A stretch of 32,515 bases of DNA from an uncultured Gammaproteobacteria bacterium (GTDB lineage: Bacteria; Pseudomonadota; Gammaproteobacteria; PS1; Pseudothioglobaceae). The notes beneath the pieces are model-generated. The model was not told where the DNA came from and ran no database searches. It was given only the letters and a program-made list of their open reading frames with translations. The position numbers were made by a program, and so were the translations under genes. The stretch is taken from assembly GCA_913054335.1 (NCBI GenBank), contig CAJXHL010000001.1:86502-119016 (forward strand). Direction: 5' to 3'. Below are positions 11,455 to 19,088 of the stretch, piece after piece. The number at the start of each line of letters is the position of its first letter. Position 1 is the first letter of the stretch.

Positions 11455-11877
11455 TTGGATACAGTCATACAATTATTAGCCCTGATGCAGCCTTCAGTTG
11501 ATGAAGGACGCCTACTCGAGCGAAGCGCGGAACAGTTACAAGAAAGCCTTGATGATTTTGTTACGGTTGCGCGAGAAGGTGCGATTGTTGGCTGTGCTGG
11601 CCTTAAGCATTATCCTGATCAAAGTACGGGCGAAATCTACGCCTTAGTGGTCAATTCAGATTATTACAATACTGGCGTGTCAGCTGAGTTAATGACACTG
11701 TTATTTGAAAAAGCGAGCAACTTAGGTCTTGCAAGTGTTTTTGCGCTCTCTAAATACAGCGGCCACTTCTTTGTTCGTAATCAGTTCGAGATTATTGAAG
11801 TTAAAGGTTTGCCAATTGATCGTCAAGTTACTTATGATCACCAACGTGGCCCCAATATTTATAAAAAGTATTGCTAG
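11455..11877 (+). CDS. N-acetylglutamate synthase-like GNAT domain protein (ArgA C-terminal type)
   Basis: The 140-residue product matches the acetyltransferase domain of ArgA, which makes N-acetylglutamate for arginine synthesis. The block LLALMQPSVDEGRLLERSAE parallels the LIRPLEQQG...RRSREQLE region of E. coli ArgA. GCAGLKHYP, GEIYALVVNSDYYNTGVSAE (acetyl-CoA pocket) and VFALSKYSGHFFVRNQFE follow in order. The amino-acid-kinase half that carries arginine feedback in full-length ArgA is absent, as in short-form NAG synthases. The start is TTG at 11455 (ATG at 11485 would cut into the first helix). Even so, the usual first beta strand seems to be missing, although the frame is open back to 11413. 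Function as NAG synthase is likely but not certain; a relaxed GNAT of other specificity is possible. Confidence 0.75.
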   Translation: MDTVIQLLALMQPSVDEGRLLERSAEQLQESLDDFVTVAREGAIVGCAGLKHYPDQSTGEIYALVVNSDYYNTGVSAELMTLLFEKASNLGLASVFALSKYSGHFFVRNQFEIIEVKGLPIDRQVTYDHQRGPNIYKKYC

Positions 11878-11911
11878 CTAGTAAGCAGAACGAACAGGCA
11901 TAATAAACTGC

Positions 11912-12502
11912 ATGCAATTAAAAGACAGAATTCGAGGCTATTTACCGGTTGTTATTGATGTTGAAACCGCTGGTTTTAACGAATCAAAAGACGCACTTCT
12001 TGAAATTTGTGCCATAATTTTAGACATCGATGAGTCGGGATCATTTGTCCAAACTGAGCCGATGCACTTTCATATTGAGCCCTTCAGTGGTGCTAATCTT
12101 GAACCTTCTGCTCTAAAGTTTAATGGCATTGATGTTAACAATCCATTTCGCATGGCAGTGACTGAAAAACATGCACTGAACCAGATCTTCACAAAAATTA
12201 AGACTGAACTGAGCAATAAGGAATGCACACGGGCTATTCTTATCGGCCACAATGCTTTTTTTGACTTGGGTTTTTTAAAGGCTGCCACTGAGCGGGTGAA
12301 AATCAAAAGTCCATTCCATCAATTCTCAACGCTGGACACAGTGACTCTCTCAGCGCTATACTATGGTGAAACAGTACTTGCAAAAGCAATAGCTAGGGCA
12401 GGTATTGAGTGGGACGACTCGCAGGCACATTCTGCTCTGTATGACACACAAAAGACTGCTGAACTTTTTTGTCAAATATTTAATGCACAGGATAATCTGT
12501 AA
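11912..12502 (+). CDS. rnt: Ribonuclease T
   Basis: RNase T trims the 3' ends of tRNA and other stable RNAs and is a DEDDh exonuclease. The 196-residue product starts MQLKDRIRGYLPVVIDVETA, with the catalytic Asp16 and Glu18 of motif I. The motif II region is in GHNAFFDLGFL, and motif III is in the block HSALYDTQKTAELF, with the His and Asp expected for the DEDDh type. Phrases such as GAEHSA-like spacing and the 'GYLPVVIDVETAGF' opening fit RNase T better than the DNA polymerase III epsilon subunit. It lies 34 bases after the ArgA-like gene, and its last 20 bases overlap the start of a putative secreted peptide in another frame. Confidence 0.92.
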   Translation: MQLKDRIRGYLPVVIDVETAGFNESKDALLEICAIILDIDESGSFVQTEPMHFHIEPFSGANLEPSALKFNGIDVNNPFRMAVTEKHALNQIFTKIKTELSNKECTRAILIGHNAFFDLGFLKAATERVKIKSPFHQFSTLDTVTLSALYYGETVLAKAIARAGIEWDDSQAHSALYDTQKTAELFCQIFNAQDNL

Positions 12503-12641
12503 ATTATTAGTAGGATTGTTAATGAACACTTCTGTTCATGCTTTAACAGAATCTGAATACATTCAAACAGCGGTTGATTATCAGAAAAATCGCATTCATT
12601 ACGATGGTTTGTTGGATCGTTTATTGGCGAATTTTGAGTGA
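12483..12641 (+). CDS. Putative small secreted or periplasmic peptide, 52 residues, unknown function
   Basis: I do not recognise this product. From the ATG at 12483 it reads MHRIICKLLVGLLMNTSVHA, a short basic start, a hydrophobic core and a VHA ending that together look like a cleavable signal peptide. A mature part of about 32 residues follows (LTESEYIQTAVDYQKNRIHY and then DGLLDRLLANFE), acidic and probably helical. The start overlaps the end of rnt by 20 bases, which suggests translational coupling. A second ATG at 12522, preceded by AGGA, would give 39 residues without the signal. The 3' end overlaps the end of plsC on the other strand by 21 bases. It has no known domain; a chance frame cannot be excluded. 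Confidence 0.5.
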   Translation: MHRIICKLLVGLLMNTSVHALTESEYIQTAVDYQKNRIHYDGLLDRLLANFE

Positions 12642-13328
12642 TTGACTCTCTGTCCAATTTCTAATTTCTTCGGTGAGTTCGGTGGCAACTCTACCTTCAG
12701 CAGTGATTGCCTTTCCAATAACCACAGTGATGGTTCCAGGGTATTTTACAAACCCTCCCTTTGGCCAAAGTTTGCCAGAATTGTGATAAACGGGAAGTAA
12801 GTCGTGGCCGGATTTTTTTGCAATGGCAACAGCGCCATTTTGATAGTGTCCCAATTGATTTTCAGGTTGGCGTGTTCCTTCAGGAAAGATAATCACAAAA
12901 ATACCATTTTTAAGTCGATCACACCCTTGTGAAATGACTTTTTTAAGCGCCCTAAGTTTATAACCTCTGTCAATAACGATAGGTTTGAGCAAAGCTAGAT
13001 TCCAACCAAAAACAGGGAGCCATAAAAGCTCTTTTTTAAGCACCCAGGTTTGTGCCGGAAAAAGGGTTTGAAAGGCGAGCACTTCAAAAGTTGATTGATG
13101 GTTAGAAACAATGATACAGGGCGATTTAGGGATATTTTGTCTACCAACTACTTTGATTTTTATACTGAGTGTAATGTTGAGCCACCAGACACAAAAGATT
13201 GCCCATTTAGAAATAATTTTATAACGAATAGGGTAAGGCGAAAATATCAGAAATAAACCGCAAAGAGCAATCAAAATAAGGCTAATAGTTGAGCCAATAA
13301 AGTACAACAAAGATCTTAAAAACAGCAT
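12621..13328 (-). CDS. plsC: 1-acyl-sn-glycerol-3-phosphate acyltransferase (PlsC family)
   Basis: PlsC-family enzymes transfer a second acyl chain to lysophosphatidic acid at the inner membrane to make phosphatidic acid. The 235-residue product has N-terminal membrane segments (about residues 7-30, and 40-57), then the catalytic motif NHQSTFE at 76-82. Glu takes the place of the usual Asp, as in the NHQSTWE branch of proteobacterial enzymes. The substrate motif FPEGTR is at 148-153, followed by YQNGAVAIAKKSG. The start ATG complement is at 13326-13328. It is a single minus-strand gene between plus-strand genes. Specificity for the sn-2 position is inferred from the family. Confidence 0.88.
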   Translation of the reverse strand: MLFLRSLLYFIGSTISLILIALCGLFLIFSPYPIRYKIISKWAIFCVWWLNITLSIKIKVVGRQNIPKSPCIIVSNHQSTFEVLAFQTLFPAQTWVLKKELLWLPVFGWNLALLKPIVIDRGYKLRALKKVISQGCDRLKNGIFVIIFPEGTRQPENQLGHYQNGAVAIAKKSGHDLLPVYHNSGKLWPKGGFVKYPGTITVVIGKAITAEGRVATELTEEIRNWTESQSLKIRQ

Positions 13329-13466
13329 AGGAATGAATCAGGGTTAACGTTATAATTATTTAAGCAAAAATTTTACTAAGTTTGTTGGCAATGGTCGAAA
13401 CTATTTCTAATCATTTATTAGTGCTATTGATTGAGTCAATAATATCCTGAATCAGAAGGAGTAATT

Positions 13467-14606
13467 ATAAATACCATCATTGGATTAATTTCTCTACTCG
13501 TTGGATTAATTGCTGCCTACCTTTTTTTTAATAAAAAACTTACTAGGCTCAGTGAGAAAAACATCCAGTTGCAGGCTACTCTGAGTGAAAAAGAAAAACA
13601 TTTTGCTGAAAAAATGCAATTTGTTGATCAAATGAAGTCACAGATGAATAGTGATTTTAAAACCCTTGCAACAGACATTCTCAAAACTGACCGAGACAAA
13701 CTTAAAACTGAGAACAGTGAGCTTCTAACTCCGCTTCAGGGGCAATTGGCCAGTTTTAGAGAGCGTATTGAGGCCATTACCACTGAACAAGTTAAAGAGC
13801 GAGCTACACTTTCTGAGCAGATTAAACATCTGCAAAGGGCGAGCATTGAAACGCAAACGTCGACGCAAAATTTGACCAATGCGCTGACTCACGATAACAA
13901 ACGCCAAGGTGATTGGGGTGAGATGGTTCTGAGCTCGATTCTGTCGAGTTGTGGTCTCAGGGAAGGTTACGAGTTTGAAACGCAGGGTCAATATAAAAAC
14001 GAGCACGGCGAATCATTCCGCCCAGATGTTATTGTTCACCTGCCACAAGATAAAGACATTGTTATTGATTCCAAAGTATCACTAAAAGATTATGTGGAAT
14101 ATATTGCCGATCAATCGAATGAGACGGCCCTTAAAAAGCATATTAAATCGATTGAAACACAGATAAAAAATATCAGCATCAAAGAATACGAGAATTTAGA
14201 AGGCGTTAAAACGCTTGATTTTATTTTTGTATTTATACCTATTGAATCAGCATTGTGGGTTGCCTTAGAGCACAAACACTCTCTGTTTGATGATGCCTTA
14301 AAGAAAAATATTATGTTGGTATCGCCCTCGACTTTGACGATGAGTTTAAAGACAATTAACTACATTTGGCAAACCGAAAGACAGCATAAAAATGCCGAAG
14401 AAATTGCTCGCCAAGCAGGCGCAATGTACGATAAATTAGCGCGATTTGTCGATGAAATGGATAAGGTAGAAAAGCACTTAGATAAAGCCAAAGAGGCGCA
14501 TTCTGATGCACGCAAGAAACTCTCAACTGGCCCAGGTAACTTAATTGGTCGCGCTGAAAAACTCAAAACATTTGGTGTGCAAACAAAAAAGGAAATTAGT
14601 GAATGA
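13467..14606 (+). CDS. rmuC: DNA recombination protein RmuC, probable non-standard start codon
   Basis: RmuC is a membrane-anchored coiled-coil protein with a restriction-endonuclease-like fold, linked to limiting inversions at repeats. The core is clear: GDWGEMVLSSILSSCGLREG, PDVIVHLPQDKDIVIDSKVS and IFVFIPIESAL. The first standard start codon is TTG at 13569, but the frame is open back to 13443. Codons 13470-13529 encode a hydrophobic anchor (NTIIGLISLLVGLIAAYLFF) typical of RmuC, followed by the coiled coil. A strong Shine-Dalgarno, AGAAGGAG (13454-13461), precedes ATT at 13464 and ATA at 13467; ATA has the better spacing (5 bases), so I use it, giving 379 residues. A changed ATG or a sequence error is the alternative. 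It ends in an ATGA overlap with the next gene. Confidence 0.85.
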   Translation: MNTIIGLISLLVGLIAAYLFFNKKLTRLSEKNIQLQATLSEKEKHFAEKMQFVDQMKSQMNSDFKTLATDILKTDRDKLKTENSELLTPLQGQLASFRERIEAITTEQVKERATLSEQIKHLQRASIETQTSTQNLTNALTHDNKRQGDWGEMVLSSILSSCGLREGYEFETQGQYKNEHGESFRPDVIVHLPQDKDIVIDSKVSLKDYVEYIADQSNETALKKHIKSIETQIKNISIKEYENLEGVKTLDFIFVFIPIESALWVALEHKHSLFDDALKKNIMLVSPSTLTMSLKTINYIWQTERQHKNAEEIARQAGAMYDKLARFVDEMDKVEKHLDKAKEAHSDARKKLSTGPGNLIGRAEKLKTFGVQTKKEISE

Positions 14607-15352
14607 TTGTTTCAACGAGTTACGAGGTTGTTGCGGACGAACTTAAGGGTAGAGTTATTTTGGTTACTGGCGCTAACCGTGGTTTTGGTTTGGCCATTAC
14701 TAACGACTTAGCAAGGGCCGGCGCCACAGTTATTATGCTCGGTAGAGATTTGGGCTCGCTTGAGTATGCTTATGATGCTGTGGTTGACGCTGGTTTTGAA
14801 GAGCCTATTCTTTATCCGCTTGACTTAGAGGGTGCTACACCAGAGCAATATCAAGAGTTGCAGGATAACGTTGAAAAGCAATTTGGTCGCCTTGACGGTC
14901 TAATCCATAACGCTGCTATTTTAGGCACTATGATGCCAGTTGAACAATATGACATCAAACTCTGGTATTCAACAATCCAAATCAACCTAAGTGCACCTTT
15001 TATGTTGACGCAATTTTTGATTCCACTGCTGAATAAAGCGGATGACGCCCGAGTGCTATTTATTTCAGCAGAGCAGGGCAGGGAAGCGAAAGCTTATTGG
15101 GGTGCGTATGGTGTGAGTAAGCATGCAATTGAAGGTTTTTCAAAAACGCTTTCTGAGGAACTAGAAAAAACCAACATCAAGGTCAACACGCTTGATCCTG
15201 GAAAAATGCAAACAGAGCTTCGACGTGCAGCTTACCCTGCAGAAGACTCTAGTATCAACCCCTTGCCGAGTGATAAAAGTCCAGCGATTGTTGGCTTAAT
15301 GGGCTTAAGTGGCAAAACCTTTCAAGGTCAACAACTACAACTTGGAGGCTAA
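14603..15352 (+). CDS. YciK-type short-chain dehydrogenase/reductase
   Basis: A 249-residue Rossmann-fold oxidoreductase of unknown substrate. The nucleotide-binding motif TGANRGFG is at residues 22-29, HNAAILG is the NAG-type structural motif, and the catalytic Tyr169 and Lys173 lie in YGVSK. The segment LYPLDLEGATPEQYQELQ and the end WLMG/LSGKTFQGQ-like pattern follow E. coli YciK, which also has a block of the form LDxxxxT after the second Rossmann strand. The start ATG at 14603 overlaps the rmuC stop codon (ATGA), which points to coupled expression. It ends two bases before the suhB stop on the opposite strand. The family is certain; the YciK assignment is by similarity of sequence and length, and the physiological role is unknown. 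Confidence 0.82.
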   Translation: MIVSTSYEVVADELKGRVILVTGANRGFGLAITNDLARAGATVIMLGRDLGSLEYAYDAVVDAGFEEPILYPLDLEGATPEQYQELQDNVEKQFGRLDGLIHNAAILGTMMPVEQYDIKLWYSTIQINLSAPFMLTQFLIPLLNKADDARVLFISAEQGREAKAYWGAYGVSKHAIEGFSKTLSEELEKTNIKVNTLDPGKMQTELRRAAYPAEDSSINPLPSDKSPAIVGLMGLSGKTFQGQQLQLGG

Positions 15353-15354
15353 TT

Positions 15355-16155
15355 TTAACGCTGCAGATCGGGCGTTAAGTGTGGGTGGATGGTTTTAAGG
15401 ATTGCCTTATAAGCCTCGCCATTGCCAGCAACAACATTGCCTGTTTCTAGATATTGATCACGACCTGAAAAATCACCAATAAAGCCGCCGGCTTCTTTAA
15501 CCAAAAGAGCGCCCGCTGCGATATCCCAATTATTAAGGCCAATTTCCCAGAAACCGTCCATACGACCAGCAGCAACATAAGCTAAGTCGAGAGCGGCAGA
15601 TCCTGCACGTCTAATGCCGGCAACTTGTGTATGGATCGCCTTGAAAGTATCAAGATAGCAATCTAAATGCTGAGGGCACTTAAATGGAAATCCAGTGCCA
15701 ATTAAAGCATTTTCAAGGCCATAAGTTTTAGTGACGCGTAAGCGTTCATCGTTTAAATAGGTGCCTTCACCCTTTGATGCGTAAAACAACTCTTCTTTGA
15801 AGGGGTCATACACGACAGCATGAGATGCAATTTTGTTTTCATACAAAGCAATAGAAATAGCGTACTGAGGGTAGCCATGAAGGTAATTAGTTGTGCCATC
15901 GAGGGGATCAATAATCCATTGATTTTCACCATCGCCAAGAATTTCACCACTCTCTTCAGCCAAAATAGAATGTTGTGGAAAGGCTTTTTTAATCTCGTTT
16001 ATAATTGCACTTTCAGCTGCTTTATCAACTTCAGATACAAAGTCATTTGCCGCCTTGTTTTCAATGGTTAGCAGATCAATCTGGTTGTGATACCTGAGGA
16101 TAATATCACCAGCTGCACGAGCAGCTCGAACTGCAATATTAACGGTAGGATGCAT
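15355..16155 (-). CDS. suhB: Inositol-1-monophosphatase family protein SuhB
   Basis: SuhB has Mg-dependent inositol monophosphatase activity and, in enterobacteria, also serves as a NusA-associated factor in rRNA antitermination. The 266-residue product has the family motifs in order: DFVSEVDKAAE, ILAEESGE with the metal-binding Glu pair at about 66-67, WIIDPLDGTTNYLHGYP at about 80-96, and NNWDIAAGALLVKEAGG near residue 210. Length is normal. The start ATG complement is at 16153-16155, only five bases from the proposed trmJ start on the other strand. SuhB beside trmJ is also the E. coli arrangement. Its promoter must lie within or at the start of trmJ. Confidence 0.93.
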   Translation of the reverse strand: MHPTVNIAVRAARAAGDIILRYHNQIDLLTIENKAANDFVSEVDKAAESAIINEIKKAFPQHSILAEESGEILGDGENQWIIDPLDGTTNYLHGYPQYAISIALYENKIASHAVVYDPFKEELFYASKGEGTYLNDERLRVTKTYGLENALIGTGFPFKCPQHLDCYLDTFKAIHTQVAGIRRAGSAALDLAYVAAGRMDGFWEIGLNNWDIAAGALLVKEAGGFIGDFSGRDQYLETGNVVAGNGEAYKAILKTIHPHLTPDLQR

Positions 16156-16160
16156 AGTTA

Positions 16161-16916
16161 GTGAGCCAACAAACGAAAGAAACGAATTATACCTTGACGC
16201 CCTTTGATAAGGTAAGGATTGTCATGGTCAACACCACTGAGCCAGGCAATATCGGTGCAGGTGCAAGAGCAATGAAAAACATGGCTTTATCGCGCTTATA
16301 TTTAGTCAACCCTAACAACTTTCCTTCGGCTGTTGCAACCGCTAGAGCGAGTGGTGCTGACAACCTTTTGGCTGATGCTACAATTTGTAATACTCTTGAA
16401 GAGGCACTTGAAGGTGTGCATTTAGTGATTGGCGCAAGCGCTAGACAAAGAGCAATGAAATGGCGCCAACTGGATGTGGTTGATAGTTGCGTCGAAATTC
16501 AAAAAACACTCGAAAATGCAGGGCAAGAAGTGGCTGTTATTTTTGGAACGGAGAGATCGGGACTAACCAATGAAGAATTGGATTTGTGTCATATATTGAT
16601 GACAATTCCAGGCAATCCAGAGTATTTTTCGCTTAACGTAGCATCCGCCATTCAAGTCTTTGCTTATCAATATTTCGTATGTAGCTCTGAGTTAAATTTT
16701 GAGTCTAGCTCAAATGCATTGGCGAGTTTTGACGAGCTGGAAGGTTTTTACAAGCATTTGGAGCAAGTGCTTGAACACATTGATTATTTCGAGGAAAAAC
16801 GCCCGAGACCATTACTAATGAGGCGTTTAAGGCGATTGTTCGGTAGAGCGCAGCCAGAGAAAGAAGAGGTGGCTATTCTTAGGGGGATTCTCAGAAACAT
16901 CAAACCCTTTCAATAA
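16161..16916 (+). CDS. trmJ: tRNA (cytidine/uridine-2'-O-)-methyltransferase TrmJ
   Basis: TrmJ methylates the 2'-O of nucleotide 32 in several tRNAs using S-adenosylmethionine. The 251-residue product is a SPOUT (SpoU-class) enzyme: VRIVMVNTTEPGNIGAGARA and MKNMALSRLYLVNP form motif 1, IFGTERSGLTNEEL is motif 2 and SLNVASAIQVFAYQ is motif 3. A C-terminal helical region (FYKHLEQVLEHIDYFE, then GRAQPEKEEVAILRGIL) is typical of TrmJ rather than TrmL. I take GTG at 16161 as start. TTG at 16194 is the alternative and would leave 38 bases to suhB; ATG at 16224 cuts the first strand of the fold. It is divergent from suhB. Confidence 0.9.
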   Translation: MSQQTKETNYTLTPFDKVRIVMVNTTEPGNIGAGARAMKNMALSRLYLVNPNNFPSAVATARASGADNLLADATICNTLEEALEGVHLVIGASARQRAMKWRQLDVVDSCVEIQKTLENAGQEVAVIFGTERSGLTNEELDLCHILMTIPGNPEYFSLNVASAIQVFAYQYFVCSSELNFESSSNALASFDELEGFYKHLEQVLEHIDYFEEKRPRPLLMRRLRRLFGRAQPEKEEVAILRGILRNIKPFQ

Positions 16917-17148
16917 TGATTTTTATGAAGTCTATCCGATTCTATTTTGATTATTAAATTTAGTGTAACAACCTCCACTAAAATATTGGAAATAATGCAA
17001 ATGGGTCGTTTGACAAGCATATTGTTAGTGAAAAACAGCTAAAAATACCTCTGTAGAGACAAAAACAACCGTATATTGGTGATTTTTATACAAAAACCAA
17101 GCCCAATTATGGTTGCGTGAGAAAATTTGACAAATAGTGTGAATGCGT

Positions 17149-17177
17149 AAAAAAGCCCGAAAAAATCGGGCTTTTTT
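17149..17177. terminator. Bidirectional Rho-independent terminator (htpG / trmJ)
   Basis: GCCCGA and TCGGGC form a stem around AAAAA, flanked by six A's on one side and six T's on the other. On the minus strand it lies 21 bases past the htpG stop; on the plus strand it is 232 bases past trmJ. Confidence 0.9.
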
Positions 17178-17197
17178 ATGTCTGCTTTATTTTTTTG

Positions 17198-19051
17198 TTA
17201 ACCCATCATCAGTTTGTTGATGCGTTTAACAAATTCAGCGGGTTCGCTGATTTGTCCGCCTTCGCTGAGAACGGCTTGATCAAATAACACCTCAACTAAA
17301 TCCTCATCGACAGAATCTTTGAGTTTTTTGACCAATGGGTGATTGGGGTTGATTTCCAAAATTGGCTTGGTTTCAGGCACGTCTTGACCGAGAGATTTCA
17401 TGATTCGCTCCATGTTAGATCCCATTTCATTTTCATCGGCAACCAAACACGACGGCGATTCACTCAAACGACTAGAGACTTTAACAGCCTTCACTTTGGC
17501 GCTGAGTATAGACTGTGCTTTTTCAATAACTTTATCAAAGTCTTTAGCGACTTTTTCTTTTTCTGCTTTGTCTTCCTCAGAGTCTAAGTCTTCAAGATCA
17601 CCTTTGGTAATCGATTTGAATTCAAGACCTTGGTGTTCGCCAAAGTTGCCCACCAACCATTCGTCAACACGATCAGAAAGTAACAGTACTTCAATGCCTT
17701 TTTTCTTGAAAATTTCTAAATGAGGTGAGCCTTTAGCTGCTGTATAAGTGTCAGCGGTGATGTAGTAAATCGCCTTCTGTTCCTCTTTTTTACGTGAGAT
17801 ATAATCCGTAAGCGAGACGTTTTGCTCGGCACTGTCCACTTCGGTTGTGGCAAAACGTAGCAGGGCGGCAATTTTTTCTTTGTTGTCAAAGTCTTCAACA
17901 ACTCCTTCTTTCATTACCATGCCAAATTCAGCCCAGAATAGGGCGTAATCTTCGGGTTTGTTTTTGCTCATCTTATCCAATTCACCTAGAATTCTTTTGA
18001 CCGAGGCCTTGCGAATCGTGTCAACGACTTTTGAGCCTTGAAGAATCTCACGAGAAACATTGAGCGATAAATCAGCGGTATCAATAACGCCTTTAACAAA
18101 GCGTAGGTATTGTGGTAGCAAATCTTCATTGCCTTCCATAATAAAAACGCGCTTAGCGTAGAGCTTAACGCCCGTTTTGCGCTTAGGCTCCCACATATCA
18201 AAAGGCGCTTTTCTCGGAATGTAAAGCAAAGATATGTAATCTAATTTGCCTTCTAACTTATTGTGAATTTGAGTTAAAGGACCTTCAAAATCATAAGTTA
18301 GAGATTTGTAAAATTCATCATAATCTTCTTGTTTAAGATCTCTTTTATCTTGCGTCCAAAAAGCAGTTGCCTTGTTAATGGTCTCAAATTCTATGACGTT
18401 GTCGTCTTCAGATGGCTTGACCATCAAAATTGGCACAGTGATGTGATCGGAGTATTTTGAAACAATGCCTTTTAAACGAAAAGTATCCAAGAATTCACTT
18501 TCAGCTTTTTTAATGTTGAGAGTGACCGATGTGCCGTAGTTTTCAACTTCAATGGTTTCGATTGAGTATTCACCTTTACCTTTGGATACCCACTTGGTGC
18601 CGTTGGCTTTATCATCACCAGCTTTTCTTGAAACCAGTGTCACCGTATTGGAAACAATAAATGAAGAGTAAAAACCCACACCAAACTGACCAATAAGATT
18701 GGAATCTTGTGCTTGAGTTTTGTCAAGGCTTTCGAGATATTTTTTAGTGCCAGAATTAGCGATTGTACCAATGTTCTCCATTACCTCTTCTTGGGTCATG
18801 CCAATGCCGTTATCGCTAATGGTGATAGTGCCAGCATCTTTGTTGATGTCTATGTGAATGTTCAATTCTTCTTTGCCTTCAACCAAGCTATCGTCAGATA
18901 TTGATTCAAACCGGAGTTTATCAATAGCGTCGGAAGCGTTGGAAACTAGCTCTCTTAAAAAGATCTCTTTATTTGAATAAAGAGAGTGAATCATTAAATC
19001 AAGAAGCTGAGAAACCTCTGTTTGAAAAGCATGGGTTTGTTTTTGACTCAT
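17198..19051 (-). CDS. htpG: Chaperone HtpG (Hsp90)
   Basis: HtpG is the bacterial Hsp90, an ATP-driven dimeric chaperone of the cytosol. The 617-residue product carries the GHKL ATPase domain at the N-terminus: LVSNASDAIDKLRF, DNGIGMTQEEV and GQFGVGFYSSF. The middle domain follows (LYIPRKAPFDMWEPKRK, VKGVIDTADLSLNVSREILQ without the longer context), then the C-terminal dimerisation domain (ILEINPNHPLVKKL, LSEGGQISEPAEFVKRIN). Length is close to the E. coli protein (624). AAGGA lies 6 to 7 bases before the start ATG. No convincing heat-shock (sigma-32) promoter is visible in the 37 bases between it and the divergent xerC, so a promoter would have to sit inside xerC. A good terminator follows. 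Confidence 0.97.
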   Translation of the reverse strand: MSQKQTHAFQTEVSQLLDLMIHSLYSNKEIFLRELVSNASDAIDKLRFESISDDSLVEGKEELNIHIDINKDAGTITISDNGIGMTQEEVMENIGTIANSGTKKYLESLDKTQAQDSNLIGQFGVGFYSSFIVSNTVTLVSRKAGDDKANGTKWVSKGKGEYSIETIEVENYGTSVTLNIKKAESEFLDTFRLKGIVSKYSDHITVPILMVKPSEDDNVIEFETINKATAFWTQDKRDLKQEDYDEFYKSLTYDFEGPLTQIHNKLEGKLDYISLLYIPRKAPFDMWEPKRKTGVKLYAKRVFIMEGNEDLLPQYLRFVKGVIDTADLSLNVSREILQGSKVVDTIRKASVKRILGELDKMSKNKPEDYALFWAEFGMVMKEGVVEDFDNKEKIAALLRFATTEVDSAEQNVSLTDYISRKKEEQKAIYYITADTYTAAKGSPHLEIFKKKGIEVLLLSDRVDEWLVGNFGEHQGLEFKSITKGDLEDLDSEEDKAEKEKVAKDFDKVIEKAQSILSAKVKAVKVSSRLSESPSCLVADENEMGSNMERIMKSLGQDVPETKPILEINPNHPLVKKLKDSVDEDLVEVLFDQAVLSEGGQISEPAEFVKRINKLMMG

Positions 19052-19088
19052 CTGAATTCCTTAATTGTTTAACGTAAAATGTCAAGAT

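Noticed and set aside
13391-13450. 19-codon frame (MVETISNHLLVLLIESIIS) just before rmuC, as a leader peptide
   Set aside because: No Shine-Dalgarno and no codon run of regulatory meaning; the rmuC Shine-Dalgarno lies just after its stop, but that alone is not enough.
17010-17155. Two TTGACA boxes (17010-17015 and 17127-17132) between trmJ and htpG, as signs of a small RNA gene
   Set aside because: No -10 box lies at a normal distance from either, and the second would run straight into the terminator at 17149-17177. The TTTAGTG/CACTAAA inverted repeat at 16959-16982 has no T-run either.
19052-19088. Heat-shock (sigma-32) promoter for htpG
   Set aside because: No CCCCAT-type -10 occurs at the right distance from the CTTGACA seen on the minus strand.
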